DNA from: Pseudomonas azotoformans
Lineage (GTDB): Bacteria > Pseudomonadota > Gammaproteobacteria > Pseudomonadales > Pseudomonadaceae
NCBI RefSeq assembly: GCF_001579805.1
Contig: NZ_CP014546.1
Span: 6,510,001-6,574,000, forward strand
Length of the DNA stretch: 64,000 nucleotides
Direction: 5' to 3'
Shown: piece by piece, positions 36,642 through 45,762 of the stretch
Layout of the letters: the number at the start of each line of letters is the position of its first letter
How positions within the stretch are numbered: the stretch's first letter is position 1
Position numbers and translations under genes: made by a program
The notes under the pieces: generated by a model
Told to the model about the DNA's origin: nothing
What the model saw: the letters and a program-made list of their open reading frames with translations, nothing else
Database searches by the model: none

Positions 36642-36911
36642 ATGAACCAATTCATGGCCCTCACCAGCAACGACAGCGCGACCCCTGCTCTTTTTGTCGA
36701 CACAACCGTCCCACTGGAAATCCTCCTCGACGCCGCGAACTATCGACTCCGTGCCGTGACGCAGGTGCTTGAGAACCTTGCGCTTCGCAGTGAAATCAGT
36801 AGTGATGCGGTTGTACTCAGCGACTTTGCCTTGCTGTGCTCGATCCCGTTGCGCGATGGGTGTGATTTGCTGGATGTCATAGGGCGACGCATGGATATGC
36901 CAAGCGCGTGA
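36642..36911 (+). CDS. small Pseudomonas protein (DUF3077-like)
   Basis: An 89-residue soluble protein. The middle part (PLEILLDAANYRLRAVTQVL) looks like the helical DUF3077/DUF6124-type small proteins common in Pseudomonas genomes in many copies; this assignment is from memory of the pattern. ATG 36642 has GGAG six bases upstream. A terminator hairpin follows it. Confidence 0.6.
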   Translation: MNQFMALTSNDSATPALFVDTTVPLEILLDAANYRLRAVTQVLENLALRSEISSDAVVLSDFALLCSIPLRDGCDLLDVIGRRMDMPSA

Positions 36912-36948
36912 TTCGATAAAGGTGAGATTTTCAAACCCCAGAAACTAC

Positions 36949-36986
36949 AAAACCCCTGGTTTCTCTCGAAACCAGGGGTTTTGTTT
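36949..36986. terminator. bidirectional terminator
   Basis: Perfect stem AAAACCCCTGGTTT / AAACCAGGGGTTTT with a six-base loop. T-rich on both strands, so it can end both the small gene from the left and the tRNA from the right. Confidence 0.85.
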
Positions 36987-36996
36987 ACATCGAATT

Positions 36997-37086
36997 TGGC
37001 GGTGAAGGAGAGATTCGAACTCTCGATACAATTTCTTGTATACACACTTTCCAGGCGTGCTCCTTAAGCCACTCGGACACTTCACC
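36997..37086 (-). tRNA. tRNA-Ser(GGA)
   Basis: A 90-base tRNA with encoded CCA. The acceptor stem GGTGAAG pairs with CTTCACC, the T-arm reads GTTCGAATC, the anticodon is GGA (reads UCC/UCU), and the long variable arm (GTATACAAGAAATTGTATC region) is typical of tRNA-Ser. No integrated element sits at its 3' end. Confidence 0.95.
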
Positions 37087-37124
37087 GTATCTCGTCAAAC
37101 CAGTTCAGTCTGTCGAGGCGCGCT

Positions 37125-37153
37125 AATGTAGTCGAAAGCCTTTCTGATGGCAA
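37125..37153 (-). promoter_or_regulatory. sigma-70 promoter of tRNA-Ser
   Basis: On the minus strand TTGCCA (-35), exactly 17 bases, then TACATT (-10), followed by a GCGCGCC discriminator, a mark of stringently controlled stable RNA promoters. The expected start is about 30 bases before the tRNA. Confidence 0.65.
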
Positions 37154-37311
37154 AGGTTTTTTTCAGAATTTTCATGCGGTTAGCCGGTTATGCCGATCCG
37201 CGCCCGGCAAGGGGCGGTGATTGTGCCATTCTCAGGCATCGGCGGGATGGGTCTGAGGCGGCGATTGCGCCCTGCCCCAGGCTTTCCCAACGCCTGTCTG
37301 CGGGAAAAGTC

Positions 37312-37325
37312 TGACTGGACAGTCA
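37312..37325. promoter_or_regulatory. TetR-like operator upstream of the crotonase gene
   Basis: TGACTG-GA-CAGTCA, a perfect 14-base palindrome 98 bases before the start codon, with a second CAGTCA-like repeat right after. Sites of this type are typical of TetR-family repressors. No TetR gene is in the immediate area. Confidence 0.45.
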
Positions 37326-37422
37326 GTCACGGCGCTTTACCGGGGCGGGCGTGGTGGGTAACGTCTGCGCATGCACTGCTATTAACAAGCCTTCTATAAC
37401 AAATCCTACAAGGAACCGCGTC

Positions 37423-38116
37423 ATGAGTGAGTTGATTGCCTACCACCTCGAAGACGGTATCGCGACCCTGACCTTGAGCAACGGCAAGGTGAATGCCATT
37501 TCTCCGGCGGTGGTCAGTGCCTTTAATGAAGCGTTGGATCAGGCCCGAGAAGGACCGGGCGGTGGTGGTGATCACCGGCACGCCGGGGATTTTGTCGGGG
37601 GGTTATGATTTGAAGGTGATGACCGCCGGCCCTAAAGAGGCGATCGGTCTGGTGACGTCCGGTTCGACCTTGGCGCGTCGTCTGTTGTCGCACCCGTTCC
37701 CGGTGATTGTGGCGTGCCCTGGGCATGCGGTGGCCAAGGGTGCGTTCCTGCTGTTGTCGGCAGACTACCGGATTGGTGTGGAAGGCCCGTTCAGCATTGG
37801 CCTGAACGAGGTGGCGATTGGCATGACCATGCACCACGCTGGGATCGAGCTGGCGCGGGATCGTCTGCGTAAGTCGGCGTTCCATCGTTCGGTGATCAAT
37901 GCCGAGATGTTTGACCCGCAAGGCGCATTGCAAGCCGGCTTCCTCGACAAGGTGGTAGCGCCGGAGGAATTGCATGCGGCGGCGCTGGAGGCGGCGCGTC
38001 AGTTGAAGAAGCTGAACATGAATGCCCATAAGCACACCAAGTTGAAGGTGCGTAAAGAGCTGCTGGAAGCCCTGGACGATGCAATCATCCAGGACCAGGG
38101 ACATATCCTGAGCTAA
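37423..38116 (+). pseudogene. enoyl-CoA hydratase/isomerase (crotonase) with a one-base frameshift
   Basis: The N-terminal part MSELIAYHLEDGIATLTLSN starts at ATG 37423 behind AAGGA. At the C-run 37544-37546 the frame shifts: with one C fewer the protein continues as LDQAEKDRAVVVITGTPGIL to the stop at 38116, about 230 residues, the normal crotonase length. The oxyanion-hole segments (SGGYDLKVM and ACPGHAVAKGAF) are in the second frame. Without correction the first frame stops at 37608. True mutation or sequencing error. Confidence 0.87.
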
Positions 38117-38137
38117 GCCCTACGCCTGATACACCAG

Positions 38138-38163
38138 AGCCCGACCTTGAGTCGGGCTTTTTC
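38138..38163 (+). terminator. Rho-independent terminator after the crotonase gene
   Basis: Stem AGCCCGAC / GTCGGGCT, five-base loop, then a T-run. Confidence 0.9.
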
Positions 38164-38322
38164 TTACAAATAAATCCGAATCCTCTTTAGCCGCTCTAGC
38201 CTGCCCGTGCCGGTAGATATCGAAACATGCGCTTAAACATCGGCTATCTCCTACCTCTACAGGGGTAATTGCCGAATACAGTGCACATCCGTACACTGCG
38301 CCACCTTTTGTCCGGATAGGCC

Positions 38323-39075
38323 GTGTCGATGCTTTTTTTGCTGCGTATGTTGTTGATGGGCCTGCACTTTATGCTCGCCGGTGTGCTGGGCGTGCTGGTC
38401 GGTCTGTGTCGGCCGTTCAATCCGGACAACAGTCGCCTGTGTGCTCGCCTTTACGCGCTCCCAGCCATGTGGATTCTGCGGCTGAACGTGAAGGCGGATG
38501 TGGACTCGCTGCGCAACAAGCCTGGCACCTGCGTGATCATCGCCAACCACCAGTCCAACTATGACCTGTTTGTGTTCGGCAACGTGGTGCCCTACCGCAC
38601 GGTGTGCATCGCCAAGAAAAGCCTGAAATGGGTGCCGCTGTTCGGCCAGTTGTTCTGGCTGGCGGGCAACGTGCTGATCGACCGAGGCAATGCGCACAAG
38701 GCACGCCGCGCGATGCTCACCACGACTCACACGTTGCAGCATGAAGACACGTCGATCTGGGTGTTCCCGGAAGGCACGCGCAATCTGGGCAAGGGTTTGC
38801 TGCCGTTCAAGAAAGGCGCGTTCCATATGGCGATTGCGGCCGGTGTACCGATTGTGCAGGTGTGTGTCAGCAATTACGTCACTCGCATGCAGCTCAATCG
38901 CTGGAACAGCGGGGATGTGCTCATACGGTCGTTGCCGCCGATTCCTACCACTGGGATGACTGCGGATGACATCCCGGCATTGATGCAGGCGTGTCATGCG
39001 CAGATGGGAGCCTGCATTGCCGAGATGGACCGCGAGTTGCAAAGTCGCGCAACAATAGAACTCCCTTCCAGCTAA
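38323..39075 (+). CDS. 1-acyl-sn-glycerol-3-phosphate acyltransferase (PlsC-like)
   Basis: A 250-residue membrane-bound acyltransferase. N-terminal membrane segment, catalytic NHQSNYD (HX4D) and the phosphate-binding FPEGTRN. It esterifies lysophosphatidic acid in phospholipid synthesis, or a related lyso-lipid. Start is GTG 38323 or ATG 38329. Pseudomonas genomes carry several paralogues, so I do not assign plsC. Confidence 0.88.
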   Translation: MSMLFLLRMLLMGLHFMLAGVLGVLVGLCRPFNPDNSRLCARLYALPAMWILRLNVKADVDSLRNKPGTCVIIANHQSNYDLFVFGNVVPYRTVCIAKKSLKWVPLFGQLFWLAGNVLIDRGNAHKARRAMLTTTHTLQHEDTSIWVFPEGTRNLGKGLLPFKKGAFHMAIAAGVPIVQVCVSNYVTRMQLNRWNSGDVLIRSLPPIPTTGMTADDIPALMQACHAQMGACIAEMDRELQSRATIELPSS

Positions 39076-39117
39076 GCTGCCCAACACCTGTCCTCCCAAT
39101 AAGAAGCGATCAGCACC

Positions 39118-40089
39118 ATGGGTAGAGTTGTTGCGGCCGCCGTTTATAGCGCCGGTAAAAAAGTCACGGATATCACCCTCGATGAAGGCGCGGCCTGGGC
39201 CGCCAAACCCGACCACTTTGTGTGGATCGGCCTGGAAGAGCCCGACGCCCAGGAACTGGCCAACTTGCAACGCCAGTTCAACCTGCATGAATTGGCCATC
39301 GAAGACGCCCTGGAAAAACACAGCCGCCCCAAGCTGGAAACCTTCGGCGATGCGCTGTTTATCGTCACCTACTCACCGGTGCGCGAGAACGGCAAGCTGG
39401 AGTTTATCGAGACGCATATCTTCGCCGGCAATGGCTACATCATCACTGCACGCAACGGTCACTCAGCGTCCTACGGCTTTGTGCGCCAGCGCTGTGAGGC
39501 GCGGCCACTGTTGCTGGAGCATGGGGAAGATTTCGTACTCTATGCGCTGCTGGATTTCGTCACCGAGAACTACCAGCCGGTGAGCGAAGCGATCCATGCC
39601 GAGATCGATGAGCTGGAGCGTAATGTGCTGTGCAGTTCGTTGAGCGAGCGGGATATCCAGAAGATTCACGGCCTGCGTCGCGACGTGTTGCGGCTCAAGC
39701 GTTATGTGGCGCCGATGGTGGAGATCAGCCAGGAGCTGCAGAAGCTCAGCTTTCCGTTTATCGACAAGAACATGCGCCCGTATTTCCGTGATGTGCAGAT
39801 CCACGTGACGCGGCAGATGGAAGACCTGACCACCCTGCGCGATATCGCCAGCCAGACCATAGAGATCGGTGTGCTGCTGGAGGCGTCGCGCCAGAGCGTG
39901 GTGCAGCGCAAGTTCGCCGCATGGGCGGCAATCCTCGCGTTCCCCACCGCAGTGGCGGGGATTTACGGGATGAACTTCCAGAACATGCCCGAGCTGCAAT
40001 GGCACTACGGCTATTTTGCGGTGCTCGGGTTTATCGCGGTGGGTTGCACCAGCCTGTGGGCCAGTTTCAAGCGTTCGGGCTGGCTTTAA
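39118..40089 (+). CDS. corA: magnesium/cobalt transporter CorA
   Basis: A 323-residue CorA-family channel. Long cytoplasmic N-terminal domain with helices, then two membrane segments at the C-terminus; the first ends in the signature YGMNF. It takes up Mg2+ and Co2+. The C-terminus overlaps the convergent amidotransferase gene by 4 bases. There may be another CorA copy in the genome. Confidence 0.92.
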   Translation: MGRVVAAAVYSAGKKVTDITLDEGAAWAAKPDHFVWIGLEEPDAQELANLQRQFNLHELAIEDALEKHSRPKLETFGDALFIVTYSPVRENGKLEFIETHIFAGNGYIITARNGHSASYGFVRQRCEARPLLLEHGEDFVLYALLDFVTENYQPVSEAIHAEIDELERNVLCSSLSERDIQKIHGLRRDVLRLKRYVAPMVEISQELQKLSFPFIDKNMRPYFRDVQIHVTRQMEDLTTLRDIASQTIEIGVLLEASRQSVVQRKFAAWAAILAFPTAVAGIYGMNFQNMPELQWHYGYFAVLGFIAVGCTSLWASFKRSGWL

Positions 40090-40811
40090 ACCTGGGCCTC
40101 GGGCTTGTGCGCGACGAAACGCATCATCCATTCCGCCACGGTTGCGCCGTGGTGGTCGCGCTCAAGGCTGGCCACGCCGTTTGTGTAGACCTTTTCGCCC
40201 AACGTCGTCTGAAGAATTTCCAGCAACTCGCGGGAATAGTCGTGGATAAATTCCGGGTGGCCCTGGAAGCACAGGACTTGGTCGCCGATGTGGTAAGCGG
40301 CGAACGGGCAAAAGGCGCTGGAGGCGATGACCGTGGCATTGTCCGGCAGCGTGGTCACCTGGTCCTGGTGGCTGATCAGTAGCGTCAGTTCTTCCACTTC
40401 CGGGCTCATCCACGGCGTCTTGGCATCGAGCTTGTAGTCGTGGATGCCCATGCCCCAGCCCTGGCCGGCGCGTTCGGTCTTGCCGCCGAGCAACAGCGCC
40501 AGCAGTTGATGACCGAAGCAGATGCCGAGCAGCTTGTCGCCGCGCTCGTAACGTTCGAGCAGGTAGGTCTTGAGGGTCTGGATCCACGGGTCGGTGCCAA
40601 AGGAGTCGGCCTTGCTGCCGGTCACCAGGTAGGCGTCGAATACTTCATCGTCCGGCGGGTATTCGCCGTTCACCACGTTGTACACGACAAACTCGGCGGG
40701 AATCGGCTGCTTGGCGAACAGGCGCTTGAACATCTGCCCGTACCCTTGGTATTGATCGATCAAGCCTGGACGCAGGATATCGGTTTCCAGGATACAGACG
40801 CGTAGCGACAT
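40086..40811 (-). CDS. class-I glutamine amidotransferase domain protein
   Basis: A 241-residue free-standing amidotransferase of the GMP-synthase/GuaA-like type. Catalytic Cys in GICFGHQLLA, His in CFQGHPEF and a Glu a few residues later. It should release ammonia from glutamine or hydrolyse a gamma-glutamyl bond; no synthase partner is adjacent, so the substrate is unknown. Convergent with corA. Confidence 0.87.
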   Translation of the reverse strand: MSLRVCILETDILRPGLIDQYQGYGQMFKRLFAKQPIPAEFVVYNVVNGEYPPDDEVFDAYLVTGSKADSFGTDPWIQTLKTYLLERYERGDKLLGICFGHQLLALLLGGKTERAGQGWGMGIHDYKLDAKTPWMSPEVEELTLLISHQDQVTTLPDNATVIASSAFCPFAAYHIGDQVLCFQGHPEFIHDYSRELLEILQTTLGEKVYTNGVASLERDHHGATVAEWMMRFVAHKPEAQV

Positions 40812-40894
40812 AAAAAATACCTGACACGGTGATGGGAATATTGCACACCCCAGAGCCTGCCTTGAAATACCCCTTCAAGGCAAGCCCCCTTTAA

Positions 40895-43042
40895 TCACCT
40901 GAACGTGTCACCTTGCGCCGCTTTTTCGAGCAGTAACGCCGGTGGCGTGAAGCGTTCGCCATATTGCTCGGCCAAGTAGCGAGCGCGGGCAATGAAGTCG
41001 TTCAGCCCATATTGGTTGATGAACTGCAACGCGCCGCCGCTCCAGGCCGCAAAACCAATGCCGAAGATCGACCCCACGTTCGCGTCCGCCGTGGACATCA
41101 ACACGCCCTCCTCCACACAACGCACGGTCTCGATGGCCTGGATAAACAGCAGGCGGTCGCGCACATCTTGGGGAGAGATACGTTGGTCGGGCCGTTCAAA
41201 GCGGCTTTTCAGCTCTGGCCACAGGTATTTCTGCCCGCCATTGGGATATTCATAGAAACCGCCTCCCGCCGCCTTGCCCACGCGTTTGTATTCGTTGACC
41301 AACAGATCGATAACCGCTGTCGCCGGATGTGTCGGCACAGCCTTGCCTTCCGCCTGCAGATCCTTGGCCGTCTGCTGCCTGATATGGCTCATCAGGCTGA
41401 GTGACACTTCATCCGACACCGCCAACGGCCCCACCGGCATGCCGGCTTTGCGCGCCTCGGTCTCGATCATCGGCGCGGCCACGCCCTCACCCAGCATGGC
41501 GATGCCTTCGTTGGTGAAGGTGCCAAACACCCGCGAAGTGAAGAAGCCACGGCTGTCGTTGACCACAATCGGGGTTTTCTTGATTTGCAGGACGAAATCG
41601 AAACCACGGGCCAGGGTTTCGTCGCTGGTACGCGCGCCCTTGATGATTTCCACCAGGGGCATCTTGTCCACCGGGCTGAAGAAGTGCAGGCCGATGAACT
41701 TGGCTTGATCCGGCACCGCCGTGGCCAGGCCGCTGATGGGCAAGGTGGAAGTGTTGGAGGCAATCACAGCGTCGGCGCCGACCACGTTTTGCGCGGCGGC
41801 GGAGACGTTGGCCTTGAGCGCGCGGTCTTCGAACACCGCTTCGATGATCAGGTCGCAACCGGCCAGGTCATCATCGCTGGCCGTAGGAAGAATTCGCGCC
41901 AAGGTGGTTTCCCGCTGTTCGGCGGTCAATTGCCCACGGCTGACTTTCTTGTCCAGCAACGCCGCCGAATGCGCCTTGCCCTTCTCGGCGGCCGCCAGGT
42001 TGATGTCCTTGAGTACCACGTCGATACCGGCGCTGGCGCTGACGTAAGCGATGCCTGCGCCCATCATGCCTGCACCGAGCACGCCGACCTTGCGCGTGAC
42101 ATAGGGTGCGAAACCTTGCGGCCGCGAACGGCCTGCATTGATCTCATTGAGCTGGAACCAGAAGGTACCGATCATGTTCTTCGCCACCTGCCCCGTCACC
42201 AGCTCGGTGAAGTAGCGAGTTTCGATCAGGTGCGCGGTGTCAAAATCCACTTGGGCGCCTTCGACGGCGGCGCAGAGGATTTTCTCCGGCGCGGGGAAAC
42301 AGCCCTGGGTCTTACTGCGCAAAATCGACGGTGCAATCGCCAACATCTGCGCAACTTTTGGACTCGACGGTGTACCGCCGGGGATCTGGTAGCCCTTGTT
42401 ATCCCACGGTTGCTTGGCGTCCGGATTGGCCAGGATCCAGGCGCGGGACTTGACGAGCAGCTCATCGCGATCCGCCGCCAGCTCATTCACCAGCCCGGCT
42501 TGCAACGCCTGTTGCGGCCGTACTTTCTTGCCTTCCAGCAGATACGGCAAAGCCTTTTCCAGCCCGAGCATGCGCACCATACGCACCACCCCGCCACCGC
42601 CCGGCAGCAGGCCCAAGGTGACTTCCGGCAGGCCCAGCTGCACCGATTTCTCGTCCAGCGCCACGCGATAATGGCATGCCAGACAAATCTCCCAGCCGCC
42701 CCCCAGCGCCGCACCATTGATCGCGGCGACCACGGGTTTGCCGAGGGTTTCCAGGCGACGCAGTTGCGCTTTCAGCACCAGCACGCCGTCATAGAAATCC
42801 TTGGCGTGGGCCTTGTCGACCTGGATCAATTCATTGAGGTCGCCGCCGGCAAAAAATGTCTTCTTGGCCGAGGTGATCACCACGCCCGCAAGGTCATCCT
42901 TTTCCGCTTCCAGACGCTGCACCGTGGCCGCCATGGCCTCGCGGTACGCGCCGTTCATGGTGTTGGCGCTCTGGCCGGGCATGTCGAGGGTCAGCACCAC
43001 GATGCCGTCCTGGCCTTTTTCGTAACGAATGGCTTGGGTCAT
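40895..43042 (-). CDS. FadB-like enoyl-CoA hydratase / 3-hydroxyacyl-CoA dehydrogenase
   Basis: A 715-residue bifunctional beta-oxidation enzyme. Residues 1-190 are a crotonase domain, about 315-500 the NAD-binding dehydrogenase part with VGVLGAGMMGAGIAY, and the rest is the dehydrogenase C-terminal domain. The thiolase gene lies directly upstream (16 bases), so the pair acts on the same acyl-CoA intermediates. The open frame goes back to 43219 through the thiolase gene, but ATG 43042 is the real start. Not the main fadBA, which has the opposite gene order. Confidence 0.92.
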   Translation of the reverse strand: MTQAIRYEKGQDGIVVLTLDMPGQSANTMNGAYREAMAATVQRLEAEKDDLAGVVITSAKKTFFAGGDLNELIQVDKAHAKDFYDGVLVLKAQLRRLETLGKPVVAAINGAALGGGWEICLACHYRVALDEKSVQLGLPEVTLGLLPGGGGVVRMVRMLGLEKALPYLLEGKKVRPQQALQAGLVNELAADRDELLVKSRAWILANPDAKQPWDNKGYQIPGGTPSSPKVAQMLAIAPSILRSKTQGCFPAPEKILCAAVEGAQVDFDTAHLIETRYFTELVTGQVAKNMIGTFWFQLNEINAGRSRPQGFAPYVTRKVGVLGAGMMGAGIAYVSASAGIDVVLKDINLAAAEKGKAHSAALLDKKVSRGQLTAEQRETTLARILPTASDDDLAGCDLIIEAVFEDRALKANVSAAAQNVVGADAVIASNTSTLPISGLATAVPDQAKFIGLHFFSPVDKMPLVEIIKGARTSDETLARGFDFVLQIKKTPIVVNDSRGFFTSRVFGTFTNEGIAMLGEGVAAPMIETEARKAGMPVGPLAVSDEVSLSLMSHIRQQTAKDLQAEGKAVPTHPATAVIDLLVNEYKRVGKAAGGGFYEYPNGGQKYLWPELKSRFERPDQRISPQDVRDRLLFIQAIETVRCVEEGVLMSTADANVGSIFGIGFAAWSGGALQFINQYGLNDFIARARYLAEQYGERFTPPALLLEKAAQGDTFR

Positions 43043-43058
43043 GACTGATTCCTTGGGC

Positions 43059-44264
43059 TCAGAGGCGTTCGATAATGGTGGCGATGCCCATGCCACCGCC
43101 GACACACAGGGTGGCCAGGCCGTAGCGCTGCTGGCGCACTTCCAGTTCGTCGAGCAAGGTGCCGAGGATGGCGCAACCGGTGGCGCCCAGCGGATGGCCC
43201 ATGGCGATGGAGCCGCCATTCACGTTGACTCGCGCCGCGTCGATGCCCATGTCCTTGATGAACTTGAGCACCACGGAGGCGAAGGCTTCGTTGACTTCGA
43301 ACAGGTCGATGTCTTCAACGCGCAACCCGGCCTTGGCCAGGGCCTTGCGCGTCGCGGGCGCGGGGCCGGTGAGCATGATGGTCGGGTCAGTACTGGTGAC
43401 CGCCGTGGCGACGATACGCGCACGGGGTTGCAGGCCCAGCTCGCGGCCCTTGGCCTCAGAGCCGATCAACATCAACGCGGCACCATCGACGATGCCGGAG
43501 CTGTTGCCCGGTGTGTGCACATGGTGAATGCGCTCCACATGGCTGTAGACCCGCAGCGCGGTGGCGTCGAAACCCATCTGCCCCATCATTTCGAAGCTGG
43601 GCTTGAGCTTGCCCAAGCCTTCCAGGGTCGAGTCGCCACGGATGAACTCGTCATGGTCCAGCAGCACAATGCCGTTCTGGTCCTGCACCGCGATCAGCGA
43701 TTTATTGAAGGACCCGTCCGCCCGCGCCCTCGCCGCTTTCTGTTGGGAATGTAGGGCGAAAGTGTCGACGTCTTCACGGGTGAACCCTTCCAGGGTGGCA
43801 ATCAGGTCCGCGCCGATACCCTGTGGGGTGAAGTGGCTGTGCATATTGGTCTGCGGATCGAGTACCCAGGCGCCACCGTCACTGCCCATGGGCACACGGG
43901 ACATGGACTCAACGCCACCGACCACCACCAGGTCTTCGAAGCCGGAACGCACTTTCATCGCACCCAAATTGACGGCTTCCAGGCCCGACGCGCAGAAACG
44001 GTTGATCTGCACACCGGCGACGCTGATGTCCCAGTCCGCCACCAAAGCAGCGGTCTTGGCGATGTCGGTGCCCTGGTCGCCTATCGGGGTTACGCAGCCG
44101 AGCACGATGTCGTCTACGTGGTGGGTGTCGAGGTCGCTGCGCCGGGTCAGCGCCGTGAGCAGGCCGGCCACCAGGTTCACCGGCTTGACGCTGTGCAGGG
44201 CACCATCCGCCTTGCCTTTGCCACGGGGCGTGCGTATCGCATCAAAGATCAAAGCTTGGGTCAT
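43059..44264 (-). CDS. acetyl-CoA C-acyltransferase (thiolase)
   Basis: A 401-residue thiolase. Active-site cysteine in [10 protein letters not shown] (about residue 90), [15 protein letters not shown] with the catalytic His, and the last cysteine in CVGGGMGI. It does the final cleavage in a beta-oxidation-type pathway and is cotranscribed with the FadB-like gene. Confidence 0.93.
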   Translation of the reverse strand: MTQALIFDAIRTPRGKGKADGALHSVKPVNLVAGLLTALTRRSDLDTHHVDDIVLGCVTPIGDQGTDIAKTAALVADWDISVAGVQINRFCASGLEAVNLGAMKVRSGFEDLVVVGGVESMSRVPMGSDGGAWVLDPQTNMHSHFTPQGIGADLIATLEGFTREDVDTFALHSQQKAARARADGSFNKSLIAVQDQNGIVLLDHDEFIRGDSTLEGLGKLKPSFEMMGQMGFDATALRVYSHVERIHHVHTPGNSSGIVDGAALMLIGSEAKGRELGLQPRARIVATAVTSTDPTIMLTGPAPATRKALAKAGLRVEDIDLFEVNEAFASVVLKFIKDMGIDAARVNVNGGSIAMGHPLGATGCAILGTLLDELEVRQQRYGLATLCVGGGMGIATIIERL

Positions 44265-44655
44265 GACGTCCTCGAACCGCTGTGCATGTGTGCCTCTACC
44301 TTAGGCCCGATTGACACGGTTTCAATGACGGATGCGCTCATTGCTTTTGACCCCCTCGCTCGGACGAACGGTAGTCTCCTAAGCTAATAGCCGGGTTAAT
44401 CGTTTTAGCTGTCTAGCCAAGGCATTGGCGCCAAGATGGCGATATGCCTCATGCCTTTTTAAGCTGAAATATTCATGAGCTGATATGAAATGAGTCTAAG
44501 CCACGAAGAACGAGGGCTCTAAGGTTGAATCAGTAGGAAGCCACTGCCGGGTTTTGCTGGAGCGGCTGTAAGAAAAGCGACACGTCATCTCGCCATACTG
44601 AAATAAAACCGGCACGCATTTGACGCTCAGGAATAACAACAAAAGGCAGTCAGCC
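44265..44655. other. 391-base gap between the thiolase and a short reading frame
   Basis: No long gene. It should contain the thiolase promoter on the minus strand and a promoter for the short membrane peptide on the plus strand. AAGGCAT at 44420 and ATGCCTTTTT at 44450 can pair around GC-rich inner bases, a weak terminator-like shape on the plus strand. Confidence 0.5.
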
Positions 44656-44751
44656 ATGTTCAAACATTCGAAAGTACGTCAGGCGGGACTCATTCTGTTC
44701 GCCACCACACTGATTCTGATCTTGCCCAACTTGACCAAGGTCATTGGGTGA
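44656..44751 (+). CDS. 31-residue single-helix membrane peptide
   Basis: The short frame encodes a basic N-terminus (MFKHSKVRQ), one hydrophobic helix (AGLILFATTLILILP) and the end NLTKVIG. Amphipathic signals and the positive-inside pattern are what one expects of a real small membrane protein. Function unknown. An AGG-rich stretch (AAAAGGCAG) is a suitable ribosome site. It overlaps the open frame leading to the cytochrome gene. Confidence 0.6.
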   Translation: MFKHSKVRQAGLILFATTLILILPNLTKVIG

Positions 44752-44875
44752 CCCCTCAACGCCCACATTCCGTGCCTTCACAGCACCGGGTTTGCAGCTT
44801 TTGGCAGCACCTGCCGGGACATTGCGCATAGCGGTCCTGCAGGGGCTGTCTTTTTGCGCGCCGATTTCCGGTATC

Positions 44876-45718
44876 GTGAGCGCCATCGCCACCTTACACC
44901 GGGCCTGCCTCTTGAAATCGATCTTCGCCCTCCTCGCCTTGCTGATCGCGCTTCCCGCTTCGGCAGCACAATTGACCATCGAACTCGACCACACCCACAA
45001 GACGTGGCAGACCGCTGACCTGCTCAAGCATCCGCAGGCGCAAACGGTGCAGATCGTCGATGACGTTTCCTACAAGCGCACCATGAGTTATCGCGCTGTG
45101 CCCTTGGCCGCGCTCCTACCGGGGCTGAAAGCTGAAAGCCACTTGCAGGCCGTTGCCCTGGATGGTTTCGCTGCCGAACTCACCGCTGCGCCGTTGCTGG
45201 AAACCCACGGATCACGCGCCTGGCTGGCGGTGGAAGATCCTGCCCAGCCATGGCCCGCATTGGCGGACGGCAAACCGAGTGCGGGGCCGTTCTACCTGGT
45301 GTGGACCGACCCGCAAGCCGGGCACATCAGCCCTGAGCAGTGGCCATTCCAGATCTCCGGGATCAAACAGTTGAAGACGGTTGCCGAGCGCTTTCCCGCA
45401 CTGTTGCCGGACCCAAAGCTGGCAGCCAATGACCCGATCAACCAAGGCTTTGCGCTGTTCCAGAAAAATTGCCTGGCTTGCCATCGGCTGAACGGGGCCG
45501 GCGATGCGCAGGTAGGGCCGGACTTGAACATTCCGTATAACCCCACCGAGTATTTCGGTGGTGATTTCCTCAAGCGCTATATCCGTGACCCGCAGAGCTT
45601 GCGGCATTGGCCGCAGGCGAAGATGCCGGCGTTTGCTGCCAGTGTATTGCCGGACGGCGAGCTGGATTTGTTGGTGGGGTATTTGAAGCATATGGCCGGG
45701 CGTAAACAGCAACCTTAA
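44876..45718 (+). CDS. periplasmic c-type cytochrome
   Basis: About 280 residues. A signal peptide (KSIFALLALLIALPASA) is followed by about 130 residues resembling the molybdopterin-oxidoreductase fold without a cofactor cysteine. The C-terminal cytochrome domain has the haem site CLACH (about residue 200) and a methionine ligand in KMPAF. Start uncertain: GTG 44876 or TTG 44912, both without a good ribosome site. The electron partner is unknown. A palindrome separates it from the convergent transglutaminase operon. Confidence 0.82.
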   Translation: MSAIATLHRACLLKSIFALLALLIALPASAAQLTIELDHTHKTWQTADLLKHPQAQTVQIVDDVSYKRTMSYRAVPLAALLPGLKAESHLQAVALDGFAAELTAAPLLETHGSRAWLAVEDPAQPWPALADGKPSAGPFYLVWTDPQAGHISPEQWPFQISGIKQLKTVAERFPALLPDPKLAANDPINQGFALFQKNCLACHRLNGAGDAQVGPDLNIPYNPTEYFGGDFLKRYIRDPQSLRHWPQAKMPAFAASVLPDGELDLLVGYLKHMAGRKQQP

Positions 45719-45734
45719 ACATCGGATGAGGAAC

Positions 45735-45762
45735 CCTTGTGGCGAGCGGGCTCGCCACAAGG
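45735..45762. repeat. short palindrome of the GTGGCGAG type
   Basis: CCTTGTGGCGAG and CTCGCCACAAGG arms around a four-base centre, at the convergent ends of the cytochrome and transglutaminase genes. Same element as at 18797. Confidence 0.8.

Larger units (their letters stand above)
37087..37422. other. 336-base gap between tRNA-Ser and the crotonase gene
   Basis: No gene. On the minus strand it holds the tRNA promoter; on the plus strand it holds an operator-like TGACTG-GA-CAGTCA and the leader of the crotonase gene. Nothing else found. Confidence 0.7.

Noticed and set aside
36997..37086. tRNA-Ser as the attachment site of a prophage or island
   Set aside because: No integrase gene and no direct repeat of the tRNA end were seen nearby.
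41585..43048. Long plus-strand open frame opposite the FadB-like gene
   Set aside because: An antisense shadow: the minus strand encodes a complete bifunctional enzyme with clear motifs.
40895..44264. Naming the FadB-like/thiolase pair as the main fadBA operon
   Set aside because: Gene order is thiolase first, the reverse of fadBA, and Pseudomonas has several such pairs.
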